A program made the translations under genes and the position numbers. 64,000 nt of DNA from Rathayibacter caricis DSM 15933 (GTDB taxonomy: Bacteria; Actinomycetota; Actinomycetes; Actinomycetales; Microbacteriaceae), in NCBI RefSeq assembly GCF_003044275.1, contig NZ_PZPL01000001.1:620001-684000 (forward strand). Reading direction: 5' to 3'. The notes under the pieces are model-generated. The model was not told the DNA's origin and made no database searches. It was given only the letters and a program-made list of their open reading frames with translations. Shown one piece after another: positions 8,167 to 17,821 of this stretch (position 1 is its first letter; every line of letters starts with the position of its first letter).

Positions 8167-9399
8167 ATGATCCCCGCGCTCGGCGGCCTCGACAGCACGG
8201 CGGCCGTCCTCGCCGACGGCTACCTCTTCGGCACCAGGCGCTTCGCGCGGGTCGACGCCGACGCGTTCCGCACCCGGATCCTCGGCAGACCCGTCGTGGT
8301 GGCCCGGGGCATCGAGGCGGCCCGCTTCTTCTACGAGGGCGGCCGCTTCGACCGGGCGGGCGCCCTGCCCGGCTCCGTCCTGCACCTCCTGCAGGACGAG
8401 GGCAGCGTGCAGACCCTCGAGGACGAGCAGCACCACCGCCGCAAGCGGCTCTTCCTCTCCCTCGTCGAGACCGCCGACGAGCGCTCGCGCCTCGTCAGCG
8501 CCTTCGCCCTCGAGTGGCAGCGCTCGGCGGCGCGCTTCGCCGGGACCCCCGTGCCGCTGCAGGACGTGGCGGCGGAGGTGCTCGGGCGGGCGGTCCTCGC
8601 CTGGGCCGGCATCGCGCTGGGCGAGGAGGAGGCGCAACAGCGCTCCGACGAGCTCCGCAGCATGGTCGACAACGCCGGGCGCTTCGGCCCGCCGAACTGG
8701 GCCGCGCGCCTGCGCCGTCGGCGCACCGAGCACTGGGCGCAGAGCCTGATCGAGGCGAGCCGCGCCGCCGGCCTGCCGCCCGAGGAGGGCGCCGCGTCGA
8801 TCGTCGACCGGATCGCGCACGCCGAGGAGGACGGCGCCGTGCTGCCGACCGAGGTCGCCGCGGTGGAGCTGCTCAACCTGCTCCGTCCCACGGTCGCCGT
8901 CGGCCGATTCATCGTCTTCGCCGCGCTGGCGCTGCACGATCACCCGGAGTGGCGCGACCGTCTCGAGCAGCCCGAGGAGCGCGCCGCCTTCGCGAACGAG
9001 GTCCGCCGCTTCTACCCCTTCTTCCCGCTGGTCGGCGGGCGCGCGCGGACGGGACTGCCCTTCCAGGGCGAGACGCTGCCCGCGGGCCAGTGGTTCCTCC
9101 TGGACCTGTACGCGACGGACCACGCGGTCGCCCACTGGGACGCCCCCGAGACCTTCGACCCGTCGCGCTTCCTCGCCCCCGTCGACCGCAACGGCTTCAT
9201 CGCCCAGGGCGGCGGCCACTACGGCGACGGCCACCGCTGCCCGGGCGAGCCCGCGACCGTCGACCTCCTGGCGGAGGCACTCGAGCTGCTCACGACCGGG
9301 CACCCGTACGACGTGGCCCCGGGCCAGGACTTCTCGATCAGCCTCCGCTCGTTCCCGACGGAGCCGGCCGATGGGTTCGTGGTGACGTTCCGGGCGTAG
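8167..9399 (+). CDS. CYP152-type cytochrome P450 (fatty acid peroxygenase)
   Basis: A 410-residue P450 of the peroxygenase family that uses H2O2 to hydroxylate or decarboxylate fatty acids. Diagnostic features are Arg240-Pro241 in LLRPTVAVGRF, replacing the usual I-helix acid/alcohol pair and binding the fatty acid carboxylate; the ExxR helix (E278-R281); and the haem ligand Cys358 in GHRCPGE with the CYP152-type insertion. In CYP152 enzymes the residue after the AI/AV pair near position 85 is His in OleT-type decarboxylases and Gln in P450 BSbeta; here it is Gln82 (SVQTLED), favouring hydroxylation. No redox partner gene is nearby, as expected for a peroxygenase. Confidence 0.85.
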   Translation: MIPALGGLDSTAAVLADGYLFGTRRFARVDADAFRTRILGRPVVVARGIEAARFFYEGGRFDRAGALPGSVLHLLQDEGSVQTLEDEQHHRRKRLFLSLVETADERSRLVSAFALEWQRSAARFAGTPVPLQDVAAEVLGRAVLAWAGIALGEEEAQQRSDELRSMVDNAGRFGPPNWAARLRRRRTEHWAQSLIEASRAAGLPPEEGAASIVDRIAHAEEDGAVLPTEVAAVELLNLLRPTVAVGRFIVFAALALHDHPEWRDRLEQPEERAAFANEVRRFYPFFPLVGGRARTGLPFQGETLPAGQWFLLDLYATDHAVAHWDAPETFDPSRFLAPVDRNGFIAQGGGHYGDGHRCPGEPATVDLLAEALELLTTGHPYDVAPGQDFSISLRSFPTEPADGFVVTFRA

Positions 9400-9426
9400 C
9401 GTCCGGTGCTCGGTGCGGCTGCGGAC

Positions 9427-9452
9427 GGTCGAGGTCGTCAATCGCCTCGACC
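9427..9452 (+). terminator. Possible terminator after the P450 gene
   Basis: GGTCGAGG (9427-9434) and CCTCGACC (9445-9452) can form an 8-bp stem with a 10-nt loop, 28 bp after the P450 stop. The rest of 9453-9692 shows no gene; it appears to be the junction between resident DNA and the conjugative-element relic. Confidence 0.4.
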
Positions 9453-9692
9453 ACGGTTCGCGCGGTGCGGCTGAGAAACGGCAAACGAACAGCGAGCCAT
9501 ATCGCGGAGGTTGAGGCGGCGCAGCCATGTGCAACTCCACGTCGGGAGCAGCAGAGTTCTGGTCGCGCGACAGCGGGGGGCGCCTCGAGCACACCTTCCC
9601 TAGCAACAACTAGCTCCGATCATGAACGTTATGTCTGTGGTTGACCGCGGGCCAGCCACAGCCTTTCGGCGGACAAGCCGCAAAGGACTTGA

Positions 9693-11248
9693 TGTCTGCG
9701 CTCGGACTACGCCGGCCGGCACATGGCGTCGGTGAAGGAGATGCAGGGGATGCAGCTCAAAGCCGCGACCTCGACGTCCGCGCGCCTGGGCGTGACCGGC
9801 AACCCCGGCATCCCGACCGGGGCGATGGTCCTGGCCACGAAGAAGACCCTCTACTCCTCGTTCGAGGACATGGGCATTCTGATCGCCGGCCCTCGCGTGG
9901 GTAAGTCGACCTCTCTGGTGATCCCGGCGCTGACGGCCGCGCCCGGCGCTGTCGTCACCACCTCGAACAAACGCGACGTGCTCGACCCGACGCGAGACCT
10001 GCGCGCGCAGGTCGGGGACGTGTGGGTGTTCGACCCCCAGAAGGTCGCATTGGAGGAGCCCACCTGGTGGTGGAACCCGCTCACCTACGTCACCGACGAC
10101 ACCAAGGCCCGCGAAGCTCGCCCAACACTTCGCGTCCTCGGTGACCTCGGCAGGAGCAAAGACGGACGCCTACTTCGAGGGCAAGGGACAGAACCTCCTC
10201 GCCGCGTTCTTCCTCGCCGCAGCGATCGGGAACCGGCCGATCACGGACGTGTACGACTGGCTGACGAACGTCGCCCGCACAGACGCGCTCGACTACCTCG
10301 AAGACGTACGCCCGCCAGGCGGACCAGATTCGCTCCGTGCAGCGCGGCGCGGAGAAGCCGCGCGACAGCATCTACTCCTCGGCCGAGCGGATGGCCGCGC
10401 GCCTAAACAACACCACGATCGAACCATGGGTGAACCCGCGCCCGATCGAACCCAACACGGCCGCTGCCGGCCACCTGATGGCCGCGGAGGGCGCCGGGGA
10501 GGCATCGGCTCAGGTGAACACTGCGGACGCGGAGGACGGCGGAACCACGGCGACCGCCGTGCGGCCCAAGGCGGTAGACCCGCGCCGACAGTTCAACCCG
10601 CACGAGTTCGTGAAAGGCTCCGGCACCCTCTACTCCCTGTCGATGGAAGGCGCCGGGAACGCGACCGCACTCGTCACCGCGCTGACGGCCGCGACGATTG
10701 AAGCGGCGGAAGAGCTGGCGACCGCCTCACCCGGTGGCCGGTTAAAGACGCCGCTGCTGGGGCTGCTGGATGAGGCCGCGAACGTGTGCCGCTGGTCGGA
10801 CCTGCCCGACCTCTACTCCCACTTCGGTTCCCGAGGAATCCCGATCATGTCCGTCTACCAGTCCTGGTCGCAGGGCGTGGCCGTGTACGGGCAGGAGGGG
10901 ATGAAGAAGCTGTGGTCCGCGGCGAACACGAAACTGTACGCAGGCGGCGTCTCCGACCCCGAATTCCTCGGCATGCTCTCCGACCTCATCGGCACCTTCG
11001 ACCGCGAAACCACCTCCGTCAGCATGAACAAAGGCGTCCGCTCCACCACCACCTCGCTGAAGCGAGAAAAGATCCTCGAAGTGCAGGAACTCGCGGACCT
11101 CCCCCGCGGCCGCGCGATCATGCTCTCCTCCGGCAACCGCGCCGTAATGCTCAAAACGGTCCCCTGGTACAACGGCCCGAAAGCGACCGTCGAGGCGATC
11201 AAGGCATCCATCGCCGCGCACCAGCCCGGCAGTACGAAAGGCACCTAG
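9693..11248 (+). pseudogene. TraG/VirD4-type conjugative coupling protein, N-terminally truncated and twice frameshifted
   Basis: Three consecutive frames together read as one coupling ATPase. Frame one (9693 to about 10115) has the Walker A motif GPRVGKST and ends in TDDTKARE. Removing one G at about 10116 continues as LAQHFASSVTSAGAKTDAYF. A second extra base at about 10306 shifts to the third frame, which continues ARQADQIRSVQRGAEKP and runs to 11248 with LLGLLDEAANVC (Walker B-like) and SVYQSWSQG. An in-frame stop at 9690-9692 precedes the first frame, and the usual N-terminal transmembrane helices are missing. The intact protein would move DNA through a type IV secretion channel; this copy is non-functional unless the assembly contains errors. 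Confidence 0.8.
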
Positions 11249-11250
11249 CC

Positions 11251-11673
11251 GTGGATGACGCCTTCGGTTTCGATCAGCCCGAGGACCCCTCCGACGCGAT
11301 CGCGGCCGAGCCCGAACCAGAGCTGTTCTACCCGACGCTCGATGACTTCGTACGCGAACACGTGCGGTTCAAGTACCGCCGCCTCGTCGGACGCGCGGGT
11401 CGCGCCGATCTGCGATGGAAAGCGGCATGGTGGGAGAGCGAAGAAGCGCTCAGTCGCCTCAAAACGCTCTGGCGCGGATGGGAGAACGCACGCCAAGACC
11501 CCATCAAAATGGGCGACTGGTGGCTCAACCAGTTCGACCGGCACATGGCCGTCCTCCTCTCCTCCGCCGGCCCGTTCGCGACCTCCCAAGACGAGAACAA
11601 GCCCGGAGACCCGCTGCCCTACACACCCCCACCGCCCGGCTTCTTCCCTCCGGCCGATCCCGCATGGTCTTGA
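11251..11673 (+). CDS. DUF4913 domain protein
   Basis: A 140-residue product from GTG two bases after the coupling-protein stop. The core FYPTLDDFVREHVRFKYRR, then WKAAWWESEEALSRLKTLW and WWLNQFDRHMAVLLSS, matches the DUF4913 pattern seen next to TraG-like genes in actinobacterial conjugative elements. The N-terminus is acidic and the C-terminus proline-rich (PYTPPPPGFFPP). Its molecular function is not known; its place suggests a conjugation accessory. It is intact although its neighbour is broken. Confidence 0.75.
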   Translation: MDDAFGFDQPEDPSDAIAAEPEPELFYPTLDDFVREHVRFKYRRLVGRAGRADLRWKAAWWESEEALSRLKTLWRGWENARQDPIKMGDWWLNQFDRHMAVLLSSAGPFATSQDENKPGDPLPYTPPPPGFFPPADPAWS

Positions 11674-11684
11674 GCGCACAAAGT

Positions 11685-11717
11685 AGGGCCGGGACCACAT
11701 GATGTGGTCCCGGCCCT
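11685..11717. terminator. Strong bidirectional terminator
   Basis: A perfect 16-bp inverted repeat (11685-11700 and 11702-11717; AGGGCCGGGACCACAT and its complement) around a one-base centre. It lies 12 bp after the DUF4913 stop and 15 bp beyond the stop of the convergent alcohol dehydrogenase gene, so it can serve both. Confidence 0.85.
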
Positions 11718-11731
11718 GTCATGTCTGTCGC

Positions 11732-12772
11732 TTAGAAGGTCGCCGCATCAATGACGAAGCGGTAGCGGACGTCTGAAGCGAGGACGCGCTCGTAAGCGTC
11801 GTTGATGTCTGAGGCTGCAATAAGTTCGGTTTCGGGGAGCACGTTGTGCTCCGCGCAGAAGTCGAGCATCTCCTGCGTGACAGGGATGCCACCGTTGGCG
11901 GAGCCTGCGATCGAGCGCCGGCCCGCGATAAGGGGCATCGCAGGGAGGGAGATGTCCTCGGACGGAGCTCCGAGGAGCACCATGGTCCCATCGACCGCCA
12001 GGAGGTTCACGTACTGGGCGATGTCGAGCTTGGCCGACACCGTGTTGAGGATGAGGTCGAACTCGCCGGCGAGCTTCTCGAAGGTCTGGGGGTCGCTGGT
12101 CGCGTAGTAGTGGTCTGCTCCGAAGCGCTCTCCGTCCTCCTTCTTGGAGAGGGTCTGGGAGAGGACGGTCACTTCGGCGCCGAGGGCGTGAGCGAGCTTG
12201 ACGCCGACGTGGCCGAGTCCGCCCATCCCGACGATCGCAACCTTCGTGCCGGGCCCGGCGTTCCAGTGCGTCAGGGGCGAGTAGAGGGTGACGCCCGCGC
12301 ACAGCAGCGGAGCGACCTTGTCGAGCTCGAGCGATTCGGGCACGCGCAGAACGAAGTTCTCGTTGACGACGGTGGCCTGGGAATATCCGCCCTGCGTGAT
12401 GGTGCCGTCGACGTCCTCGCCGGCGTAGGTCTGCACCGCGGTGTTGAGGCAGTAGACCTCTTCGCCCTTCTGGCACTGTGTGCAGTGCCCGCAGGAGTTC
12501 GACTCGCAGCCGACGCCGACGCGGTCTCCGACCTTGTGCTTGGTGACGTCCGCACCGACCTCGCGGACGAATCCGACGATTTCGTGGCCGACGACCTGGG
12601 GGTAGGCGATGTCGCCCCAGTGCCCGCGGACGGTGTGGATGTCGGAGTGGCAGATGCCGGCATAGGCGATGTCGATCAGGACGTCGTGCGGTCCGAGGTC
12701 GCGGCGCTCGATGGTCGTCGGGACGAGCGGCTCGGTCGCTGAGACGGCGGCGTAGGCGTTGACGGTGAGCAT
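11732..12772 (-). CDS. Zinc-dependent alcohol dehydrogenase (cinnamyl-alcohol/YahK type)
   Basis: A 346-residue medium-chain dehydrogenase reducing aldehydes with NADPH or the reverse. Catalytic zinc ligands are Cys41 (GICHSD) and His63 (GHE); the structural zinc cysteines 94, 97, 100 and 108 are all present. The nucleotide-binding motif is GMGGLGHVG. The family resemblance is to YahK/CAD-type broad aldehyde reductases. GAGGAG lies about ten bases before the ATG. It is transcribed divergently from an XRE/MmyB-like regulator 133 bp away, which probably controls it. Confidence 0.9.
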   Translation of the reverse strand: MLTVNAYAAVSATEPLVPTTIERRDLGPHDVLIDIAYAGICHSDIHTVRGHWGDIAYPQVVGHEIVGFVREVGADVTKHKVGDRVGVGCESNSCGHCTQCQKGEEVYCLNTAVQTYAGEDVDGTITQGGYSQATVVNENFVLRVPESLELDKVAPLLCAGVTLYSPLTHWNAGPGTKVAIVGMGGLGHVGVKLAHALGAEVTVLSQTLSKKEDGERFGADHYYATSDPQTFEKLAGEFDLILNTVSAKLDIAQYVNLLAVDGTMVLLGAPSEDISLPAMPLIAGRRSIAGSANGGIPVTQEMLDFCAEHNVLPETELIAASDINDAYERVLASDVRYRFVIDAATF

Positions 12773-12860
12773 AGGGGTGGTCTCCTCAGGGGTCAGAAAT
12801 GCATCGGTCGTGCTGATGCCCTTCCACTGTGCGACGCCCTGCAGCGTTGGTGAGAGGGCC

Positions 12861-12868
12861 TCCTAGGA
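12861..12868. promoter_or_regulatory. Candidate operator TCCTAGGA in the adh/XRE intergenic region
   Basis: An 8-bp perfect palindrome midway between the divergent alcohol dehydrogenase and XRE genes. It recalls the CCT...AGG logic of the palindromes beside the second XRE regulator (42347 and 44044), but is short and not repeated, so the call is tentative. Confidence 0.3.
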
Positions 12869-12905
12869 CACCCCATCGCCGAGGGACGCGGAGGAGGATG
12901 GCGGT

Positions 12906-13742
12906 ATGGATACGAAGAACGAGGTTCGCGATTTTCTGACATCGCGGCGTGGACGAGTCACCGCTGCCCAAGCGGGCCTTCCTGATCTCGGTGGAGACCG
13001 TCGTGTGCCGGGCTTGCGACGCGAAGAGGTGGCAATGCTGGCCGGGGTGAGTCTGGATTACTACAACCGTCTCGAGCGGGGGAATCTTCGGGGCGCATCC
13101 GAAGGTGTCTTGAACGGGATCGCTCGGGCGCTGCAGTTGGACGATGCGGAGCGCGAGCATCTCTTTCATCTCGCGCAGGGTGAACCGCTGCCGACGGCGA
13201 CCCACGGACGACCTGCTGAGACGACGGTGAGAAGTTCCGTGCAGAGGGTCCTCGACAACATGGCGGTACCCGCCGTCGTCACGAACTCACGACAAGACAT
13301 GGTCGCTGCGAACGCCCTAGGGCGCGCGCTGTACTCACCGCACTTCGAGTCGCAGCATCCCAATATGGCCCGCTTCATCTTCCTCGACTCGCGCGCGCCA
13401 ACGTTCTATGACGACTGGCCGCTCGCTCGACGGATGACTGCCGCGATGCTGCGCCTCGAGGCGGGCCGCGACCCTCTGAATGAGGAGCTGACGTCGCTCA
13501 TCGGTGAGCTCTCCACCCGGAGTCCCCACTTCCGTCAGGAGTGGGCCACTTTTGACGTCCACGAGCACAGGACGGGGCAGAAGACGTTCCATCATCCCGT
13601 CGCGGGTTCGCTCCAGCTGACCTTCGACGCATTCGAGATGCCCGGCGAGCCGGGCCTCTCAATAGTGACGTACAGCACGGAACCGGGAACGCCGGATGCC
13701 GAAAGACTTGGTCTGCTGGCGAGCTGGGTCGCCCCGTCCTGA
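12906..13742 (+). CDS. XRE-family regulator with MmyB-like ligand-binding domain
   Basis: A 278-residue regulator. Residues about 5-85 form a helix-turn-helix (RREEVAMLAGVSLDYYNRLERG) and residues about 105-275 match the MmyB-like domain found in actinobacterial XRE repressors, which binds small, probably hydrophobic ligands. AGGAGG lies about eight bases before the ATG. It is divergent from the alcohol dehydrogenase at 11732-12772, the most likely target besides itself. It is paralogous to the regulator at 43129-44007. Confidence 0.85.
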   Translation: MDTKNEVRDFLTSRRGRVTAAQAGLPDLGGDRRVPGLRREEVAMLAGVSLDYYNRLERGNLRGASEGVLNGIARALQLDDAEREHLFHLAQGEPLPTATHGRPAETTVRSSVQRVLDNMAVPAVVTNSRQDMVAANALGRALYSPHFESQHPNMARFIFLDSRAPTFYDDWPLARRMTAAMLRLEAGRDPLNEELTSLIGELSTRSPHFRQEWATFDVHEHRTGQKTFHHPVAGSLQLTFDAFEMPGEPGLSIVTYSTEPGTPDAERLGLLASWVAPS

Positions 13743-13760
13743 CAGGACGACCCAGCCACC

Positions 13761-16226
13761 TCATTCGGCCGGCGTGAGAACGGTGACAGCCTCGAGAGGG
13801 AGTTCATCGGCTGTGGTGCCCACTCGGAGCACGTACTCGCCCGACTCGTACTTCCAGCCCTCAGCCCAGTGGCTCAGACGGCTGCTGGAGAAGCAGATCC
13901 TCGCGGTCGTCGTTTCGCCGGCGATGGTGTCGATGGCGGTGAAGCCGACGAGCCAACGCACTGGTCGGTCGAGCTGCGAATCTCGCTTCTCGGCGAATGC
14001 GAGGACGACGTGCCGACCGTTGCGGCTGCCGGTCCCTCGAATCTGGATATCGAGGGCGAGTTCCTCTCCCGCATGTATGGCCGGGGGAGCGGTTACTGAG
14101 ACGAGTTCGGCGGTGCTATAGCCGAGTCCATGTCCGAACCAGTACGCGGGCGGTGTTTCGCTGCGCAGCCACGCCCGGTAGCCGACATGGATTCCTTCGG
14201 AGTAGGGGAGCGCACCGTCGATCGGCGTCGTGTTCCAAACAGGGAGGTCATCCTCCGCTTCGGGCCACGTGGTGGGTAGGCGGCCGCTGGGTTCGGCGGT
14301 GCCGAGTAGGACGTCGGCGAGGGCGTTGCCGAGTTCCTGTCCTCCGAACCAGCCGACGAGCACGGCTGCGACATCGGTGCGCCAGGGCATCGTGACTGGC
14401 GCTCCTGCGTTCACCAGGACCACGGTTCGAGGATTCGCTGCGGCGACTGCGCGGACCAGATCGTCCTGACGTCCGGGTAGCGCGAGGGAGGCCCGGTCGA
14501 ATCCCTCGGATTCCACTCGAGCGTTCGTTCCGACGACGACGAGAGCGACATCGCTGGTGCGAGCGGCTTCAGCGGCAGCAGCGATGAGCTCGTCCTCGTC
14601 GGAGGGAAGCGGTTGGGTACCGACGTTCATCGAGAGCGCATTACCGAGACCGTCTGCTCTCAGAGCGGGCTCGTATTCGATGCGCACGGTGAAGGAGCGA
14701 CCTTCCTGCAGATCAGGAACTACGGTGCGAACTGCCGGAGTGGACAGTGATGCGCCGAGGTCCTGGCCGTCGGCGCCCATCTCCTCGTCAAGGGCGAGGT
14801 CGCCGTCTATCCAGATCCGGCCGTGTCCGGCAGCGGCAAGCCCGAACTCTACGGCTTCGTTCCGCAGGGGCGAGAATTCGAACTCCATGTCGATGCGTCG
14901 GGTCGCGGCGACGGGGACGTCACCCTCGAACCAGAAGAGCTCGGTCGAGAATCGGTCTTCCTCGAAGATCGCTGTGCCGTCCCCGTCGCGGAAGGTCAGG
15001 TGCGCCCCCTCACCTCCGGTGACCGGGTTGATCATCTCTTGTCGCGGGAGCCCGACAAGCCCGATCTGCGTCGTCGCACCGAGGGAGTATCGAACGTCGA
15101 CGCCGGGTAGCGCGGCGCGCAATCCGTCCAGCGGAGAGACTGTGTACTCGGGAATGACGGTGGCGCTTCCTCCGCCCTGCGTCCGCGCGGCAGAGGCGTT
15201 GTTTCCGATGACTGCGACCGAGGAGAGCTGAGAAGCATCCCAGGGCAGTTCGTCCCGGTTCTCGAGAAGCACCATTCCGGCAGAAGCGGCGCTACGGGCG
15301 AACGAAGGCCCGTTCTCCACCTCAGGGGAGGGTGAGGGGTTTGCTGAGCCGAACGCTCCCACCCGCTGGGCGAGAAGGAGGATCCGGCGCACCTTCTCGT
15401 CGACAGCAGCCTCGGGGATCCTCCCTTCTTCGACCGCTGTCACAAGGGCGGCCCCCCATGGGCCGTCCGGTCCTGGCATCACCAGGTCCTGACGGGCCTG
15501 CGCGGAGGTGAGCGACCGGACGGCGGTCCAGTCGCTGATCACGACACCGTCGAATCCCCACTCGGTGGAGAGCGGCGTTTCGAGGAGTTCGTTCTCTGTC
15601 ACCGTCACACCGTTCACCGAGTTGTAGGAGCTCATGATCGCCCAGGCTCCACCCTTGACGATGGCGTCTTCGAAGGGGAGGAGATAGAGCTCTCGGAGTG
15701 TGCGCTCATCGACTTGCACGTCGACGGTGAAGCGGTCCGTCTCCGAATCGTTCGCGATGTAGTGCTTCAAGGTGGCGGCGACACCGTGTTCCTGCACGCC
15801 CGTGACATATGCCGACGCGAGTTCGGCGGTGAGGACAGGATCCTCGCTGAACGATTCGAAGTGACGGCCGCCAAAGGGAGAGCGGTGCAGGTTGATGGTC
15901 GGGCCGAGGACGACGTCGACGTTCTTGCGTCGGGCTTCCGCTGCCGCTGCTGCCCCGTATCGTCTCGCGAGCGCTGGATCGAAGGTGGCGGACAAGGCGG
16001 TCGCGGAGGGCAGATTCAGGGAGGGATCGCGTTCGTCCCAGAGCGGACCCCGGACACCGGAGGGGCCATCGGAGAGGACCATGGAGCGCAGACCGATGCG
16101 GTCGATTGCTGCAGTGCTCCAGAAGTCGCGGCCGGTGAGCAGCGTCACCTTCTCGTGCAGCGTGAGAAGGGCGAGGGCGGCCTCGATCTCCTCAGAACCT
16201 GCTCGGGCGGATGAAGGGTCGTTCAT
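13761..16226 (-). CDS. GH3 beta-glucosidase
   Basis: An 821-residue glycoside hydrolase family 3 enzyme releasing glucose (or xylose) from the non-reducing end of beta-glucosides. The (beta/alpha)8 domain carries LSDGPSGVRG, KHYIANDSE and the catalytic nucleophile Asp232 in GVVISDW. A PA14-like insertion lies near residues 390-530, then the alpha/beta sandwich (VVVGTNARVESEGFDR, LVGWFGGQELGNALAD) and a C-terminal Fn3-like domain. There is no signal peptide, so it acts on imported oligosaccharides. It sits 59 bp downstream of an MFS transporter gene, which would supply the substrate. Confidence 0.92.
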   Translation of the reverse strand: MNDPSSARAGSEEIEAALALLTLHEKVTLLTGRDFWSTAAIDRIGLRSMVLSDGPSGVRGPLWDERDPSLNLPSATALSATFDPALARRYGAAAAAEARRKNVDVVLGPTINLHRSPFGGRHFESFSEDPVLTAELASAYVTGVQEHGVAATLKHYIANDSETDRFTVDVQVDERTLRELYLLPFEDAIVKGGAWAIMSSYNSVNGVTVTENELLETPLSTEWGFDGVVISDWTAVRSLTSAQARQDLVMPGPDGPWGAALVTAVEEGRIPEAAVDEKVRRILLLAQRVGAFGSANPSPSPEVENGPSFARSAASAGMVLLENRDELPWDASQLSSVAVIGNNASAARTQGGGSATVIPEYTVSPLDGLRAALPGVDVRYSLGATTQIGLVGLPRQEMINPVTGGEGAHLTFRDGDGTAIFEEDRFSTELFWFEGDVPVAATRRIDMEFEFSPLRNEAVEFGLAAAGHGRIWIDGDLALDEEMGADGQDLGASLSTPAVRTVVPDLQEGRSFTVRIEYEPALRADGLGNALSMNVGTQPLPSDEDELIAAAAEAARTSDVALVVVGTNARVESEGFDRASLALPGRQDDLVRAVAAANPRTVVLVNAGAPVTMPWRTDVAAVLVGWFGGQELGNALADVLLGTAEPSGRLPTTWPEAEDDLPVWNTTPIDGALPYSEGIHVGYRAWLRSETPPAYWFGHGLGYSTAELVSVTAPPAIHAGEELALDIQIRGTGSRNGRHVVLAFAEKRDSQLDRPVRWLVGFTAIDTIAGETTTARICFSSSRLSHWAEGWKYESGEYVLRVGTTADELPLEAVTVLTPAE

Positions 16227-16285
16227 GCTGATCGTTTTTCTCTCTGTAGTCGTCGAATCGGAGGTCCCCGAGCTGCTCAGCGGGT

Positions 16286-17617
16286 CTACTTGACCGACTT
16301 CACGCGGAGGACGCTGAGCGCCCCGAGGATTCCCACGAGTGCTCCGCCGAGGAACAGACCGGGGTAGCCGAACAGTCCGACCACTCCGGGGGCGGCCACG
16401 GGGACGAGCGACTGCGGCAGGGCCTGCGCGATGTTCACCACACCGAGGTCCTTCCCGGCGGTCGCATCGCTGGGAAGGACGTCTGAGATCAGGGCGAGTT
16501 CGACGGCGAGGAACGCACCGATGCCAGCGCCGAGGACCAGCTGACCGAGAAGAACAGTCTCGAACGTCGACGAGAACGCGAGGATCGTCAGACCGACGAC
16601 TGCGATGAGAGCCGAGAGAACCACGAAGGGCTTGCGCCGACCGAGGCGATCGGACAGCCATCCCAGGAACGCTGTCGTGAGGAGAATTCCGATGGCGTTG
16701 GCGAGCGTGGCCTGGAAGACCATCGAGGGCGCCTGCTCATCGGTGATGCCAAGGTTCGTGATGAGGAAGTAGGCAAGGTAGGTCGTCGCAGTGAACTGCG
16801 CGGTGACAAGGCAGAAGCGCGTCAGCCAGGCCCAGCCGAGGTCGGGGTACTTGCGCGGATTGAAGACGAAGGATCCGAAGATCTGGCCGACACCGAGGGA
16901 CTCGGTGGGTCGTTCCTCGCGAACTCGGTCCTTGATCGGCAGGACGAAGCCGAAGAGCAGGAGCAGCCCGATGAGGCTGGGCACGAAGTTCTGTGCGAGT
17001 CCGAGCGGGAACAGCTGCACGAGGAACGTCGCCGCGACAGGGCTGATGTTCTGCGCAAGGCTGACGAAGGACGCGACCCGGCCTCGACGGCTCGGACGGA
17101 TCTGGTCGGGCAGCATGGCGATGAGGGCCGCGAGAGCGAAGTTGAACCCGATCTGAGCGAGCGACCATCCGCCGACGATCACGGCCACGTTCGGGGCGAG
17201 AGCCACCAGGGCGATGCCGGCATAGCCGACCAGGGAGCCGGCGACGATCCACGGCTTGCGCATCCCGAACCGGCTCATGGTGCGATCCGAAAGACGACCA
17301 CCGATCGGGTTGGACGCGAAGGCGAAGAACGCTCCCGCGCCGAGCACGAGAGACAGGTTGCCGGCCGCCCCGTCCGCGTCCAGCTCCCTCAGTCGCAGTG
17401 CGATCGTCACAAGAAGAGGGGGCAGGAGGGCCACGATGAGGCCGAACATCGCGATCGGGATGGCGAACATCGGGTACTTCGCCTGGAGCGGCGAACCGTC
17501 CGAGGTGCCGACACCCGTGGTCGGGGGCATCGAGGAGAGGGGGAAGGCAGGGGTGTCCCCGATCGGCCCTTGGGTGGAGGGAGTTGGCCGAGTGCCGTCA
17601 GGAGTGTGATCGTCCAC
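16286..17617 (-). CDS. MFS transporter, probable glycoside importer
   Basis: A 443-residue membrane protein with 12 predicted helices after a hydrophilic N-terminal extension of about 45 residues rich in Pro, Thr and Gly. The loops GGRLSDRTMSRFGMRKPW and GWLSDRLGRRKPF fit MFS motif A of the two halves. Coupling with the GH3 gene downstream suggests beta-glucoside or cellobiose-type uptake, an inference from context. The GTG start has AAGGA about eight bases upstream; an ATG at residue 30 is an alternative. Confidence 0.87.
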   Translation of the reverse strand: MDDHTPDGTRPTPSTQGPIGDTPAFPLSSMPPTTGVGTSDGSPLQAKYPMFAIPIAMFGLIVALLPPLLVTIALRLRELDADGAAGNLSLVLGAGAFFAFASNPIGGRLSDRTMSRFGMRKPWIVAGSLVGYAGIALVALAPNVAVIVGGWSLAQIGFNFALAALIAMLPDQIRPSRRGRVASFVSLAQNISPVAATFLVQLFPLGLAQNFVPSLIGLLLLFGFVLPIKDRVREERPTESLGVGQIFGSFVFNPRKYPDLGWAWLTRFCLVTAQFTATTYLAYFLITNLGITDEQAPSMVFQATLANAIGILLTTAFLGWLSDRLGRRKPFVVLSALIAVVGLTILAFSSTFETVLLGQLVLGAGIGAFLAVELALISDVLPSDATAGKDLGVVNIAQALPQSLVPVAAPGVVGLFGYPGLFLGGALVGILGALSVLRVKSVK

Positions 17618-17821
17618 GTTGACTGTCCTTCATGTCGCAGGCGTCGATGCCCGGGGTGGGCCCAGCTGCCCACGCCGCGACAGTACCAGCGAAAATCTCC
17701 GAATGGAATATTTCAGGTCGTGGATCTCTGCCACGTATGTGCAGGCGCGGAAAAGCTCCGCTCAGGGGGCGTCCTGATCGCGAAATGCGCCGGCATGGCG
17801 ACGCAGAAGCACCGAGGCGAA

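Larger units (their letters stand above)
9693..11673 (+). mobile_element. Relic of an integrative/conjugative element
   Basis: A broken TraG/VirD4 coupling-protein gene followed three bases later by a DUF4913 gene, a pairing common in actinobacterial conjugative elements. No relaxase, other mating-pair genes or integrase is present in the window, and a strong terminator closes the block at 11685. The coupling protein lacks its N-terminal membrane part, so the left end is probably the deletion junction. Confidence 0.65.

Noticed and set aside
9629..9635. TTATGTC at the left junction of the conjugative relic, resembling the GACATAAT element
   Set aside because: Only seven bases match; expected by chance.
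17691..17714. Near-palindrome GAAAATCTCC...GGAATATTTC upstream of the MFS-GH3 operon
   Set aside because: Too many mismatches between the arms to be called an operator.
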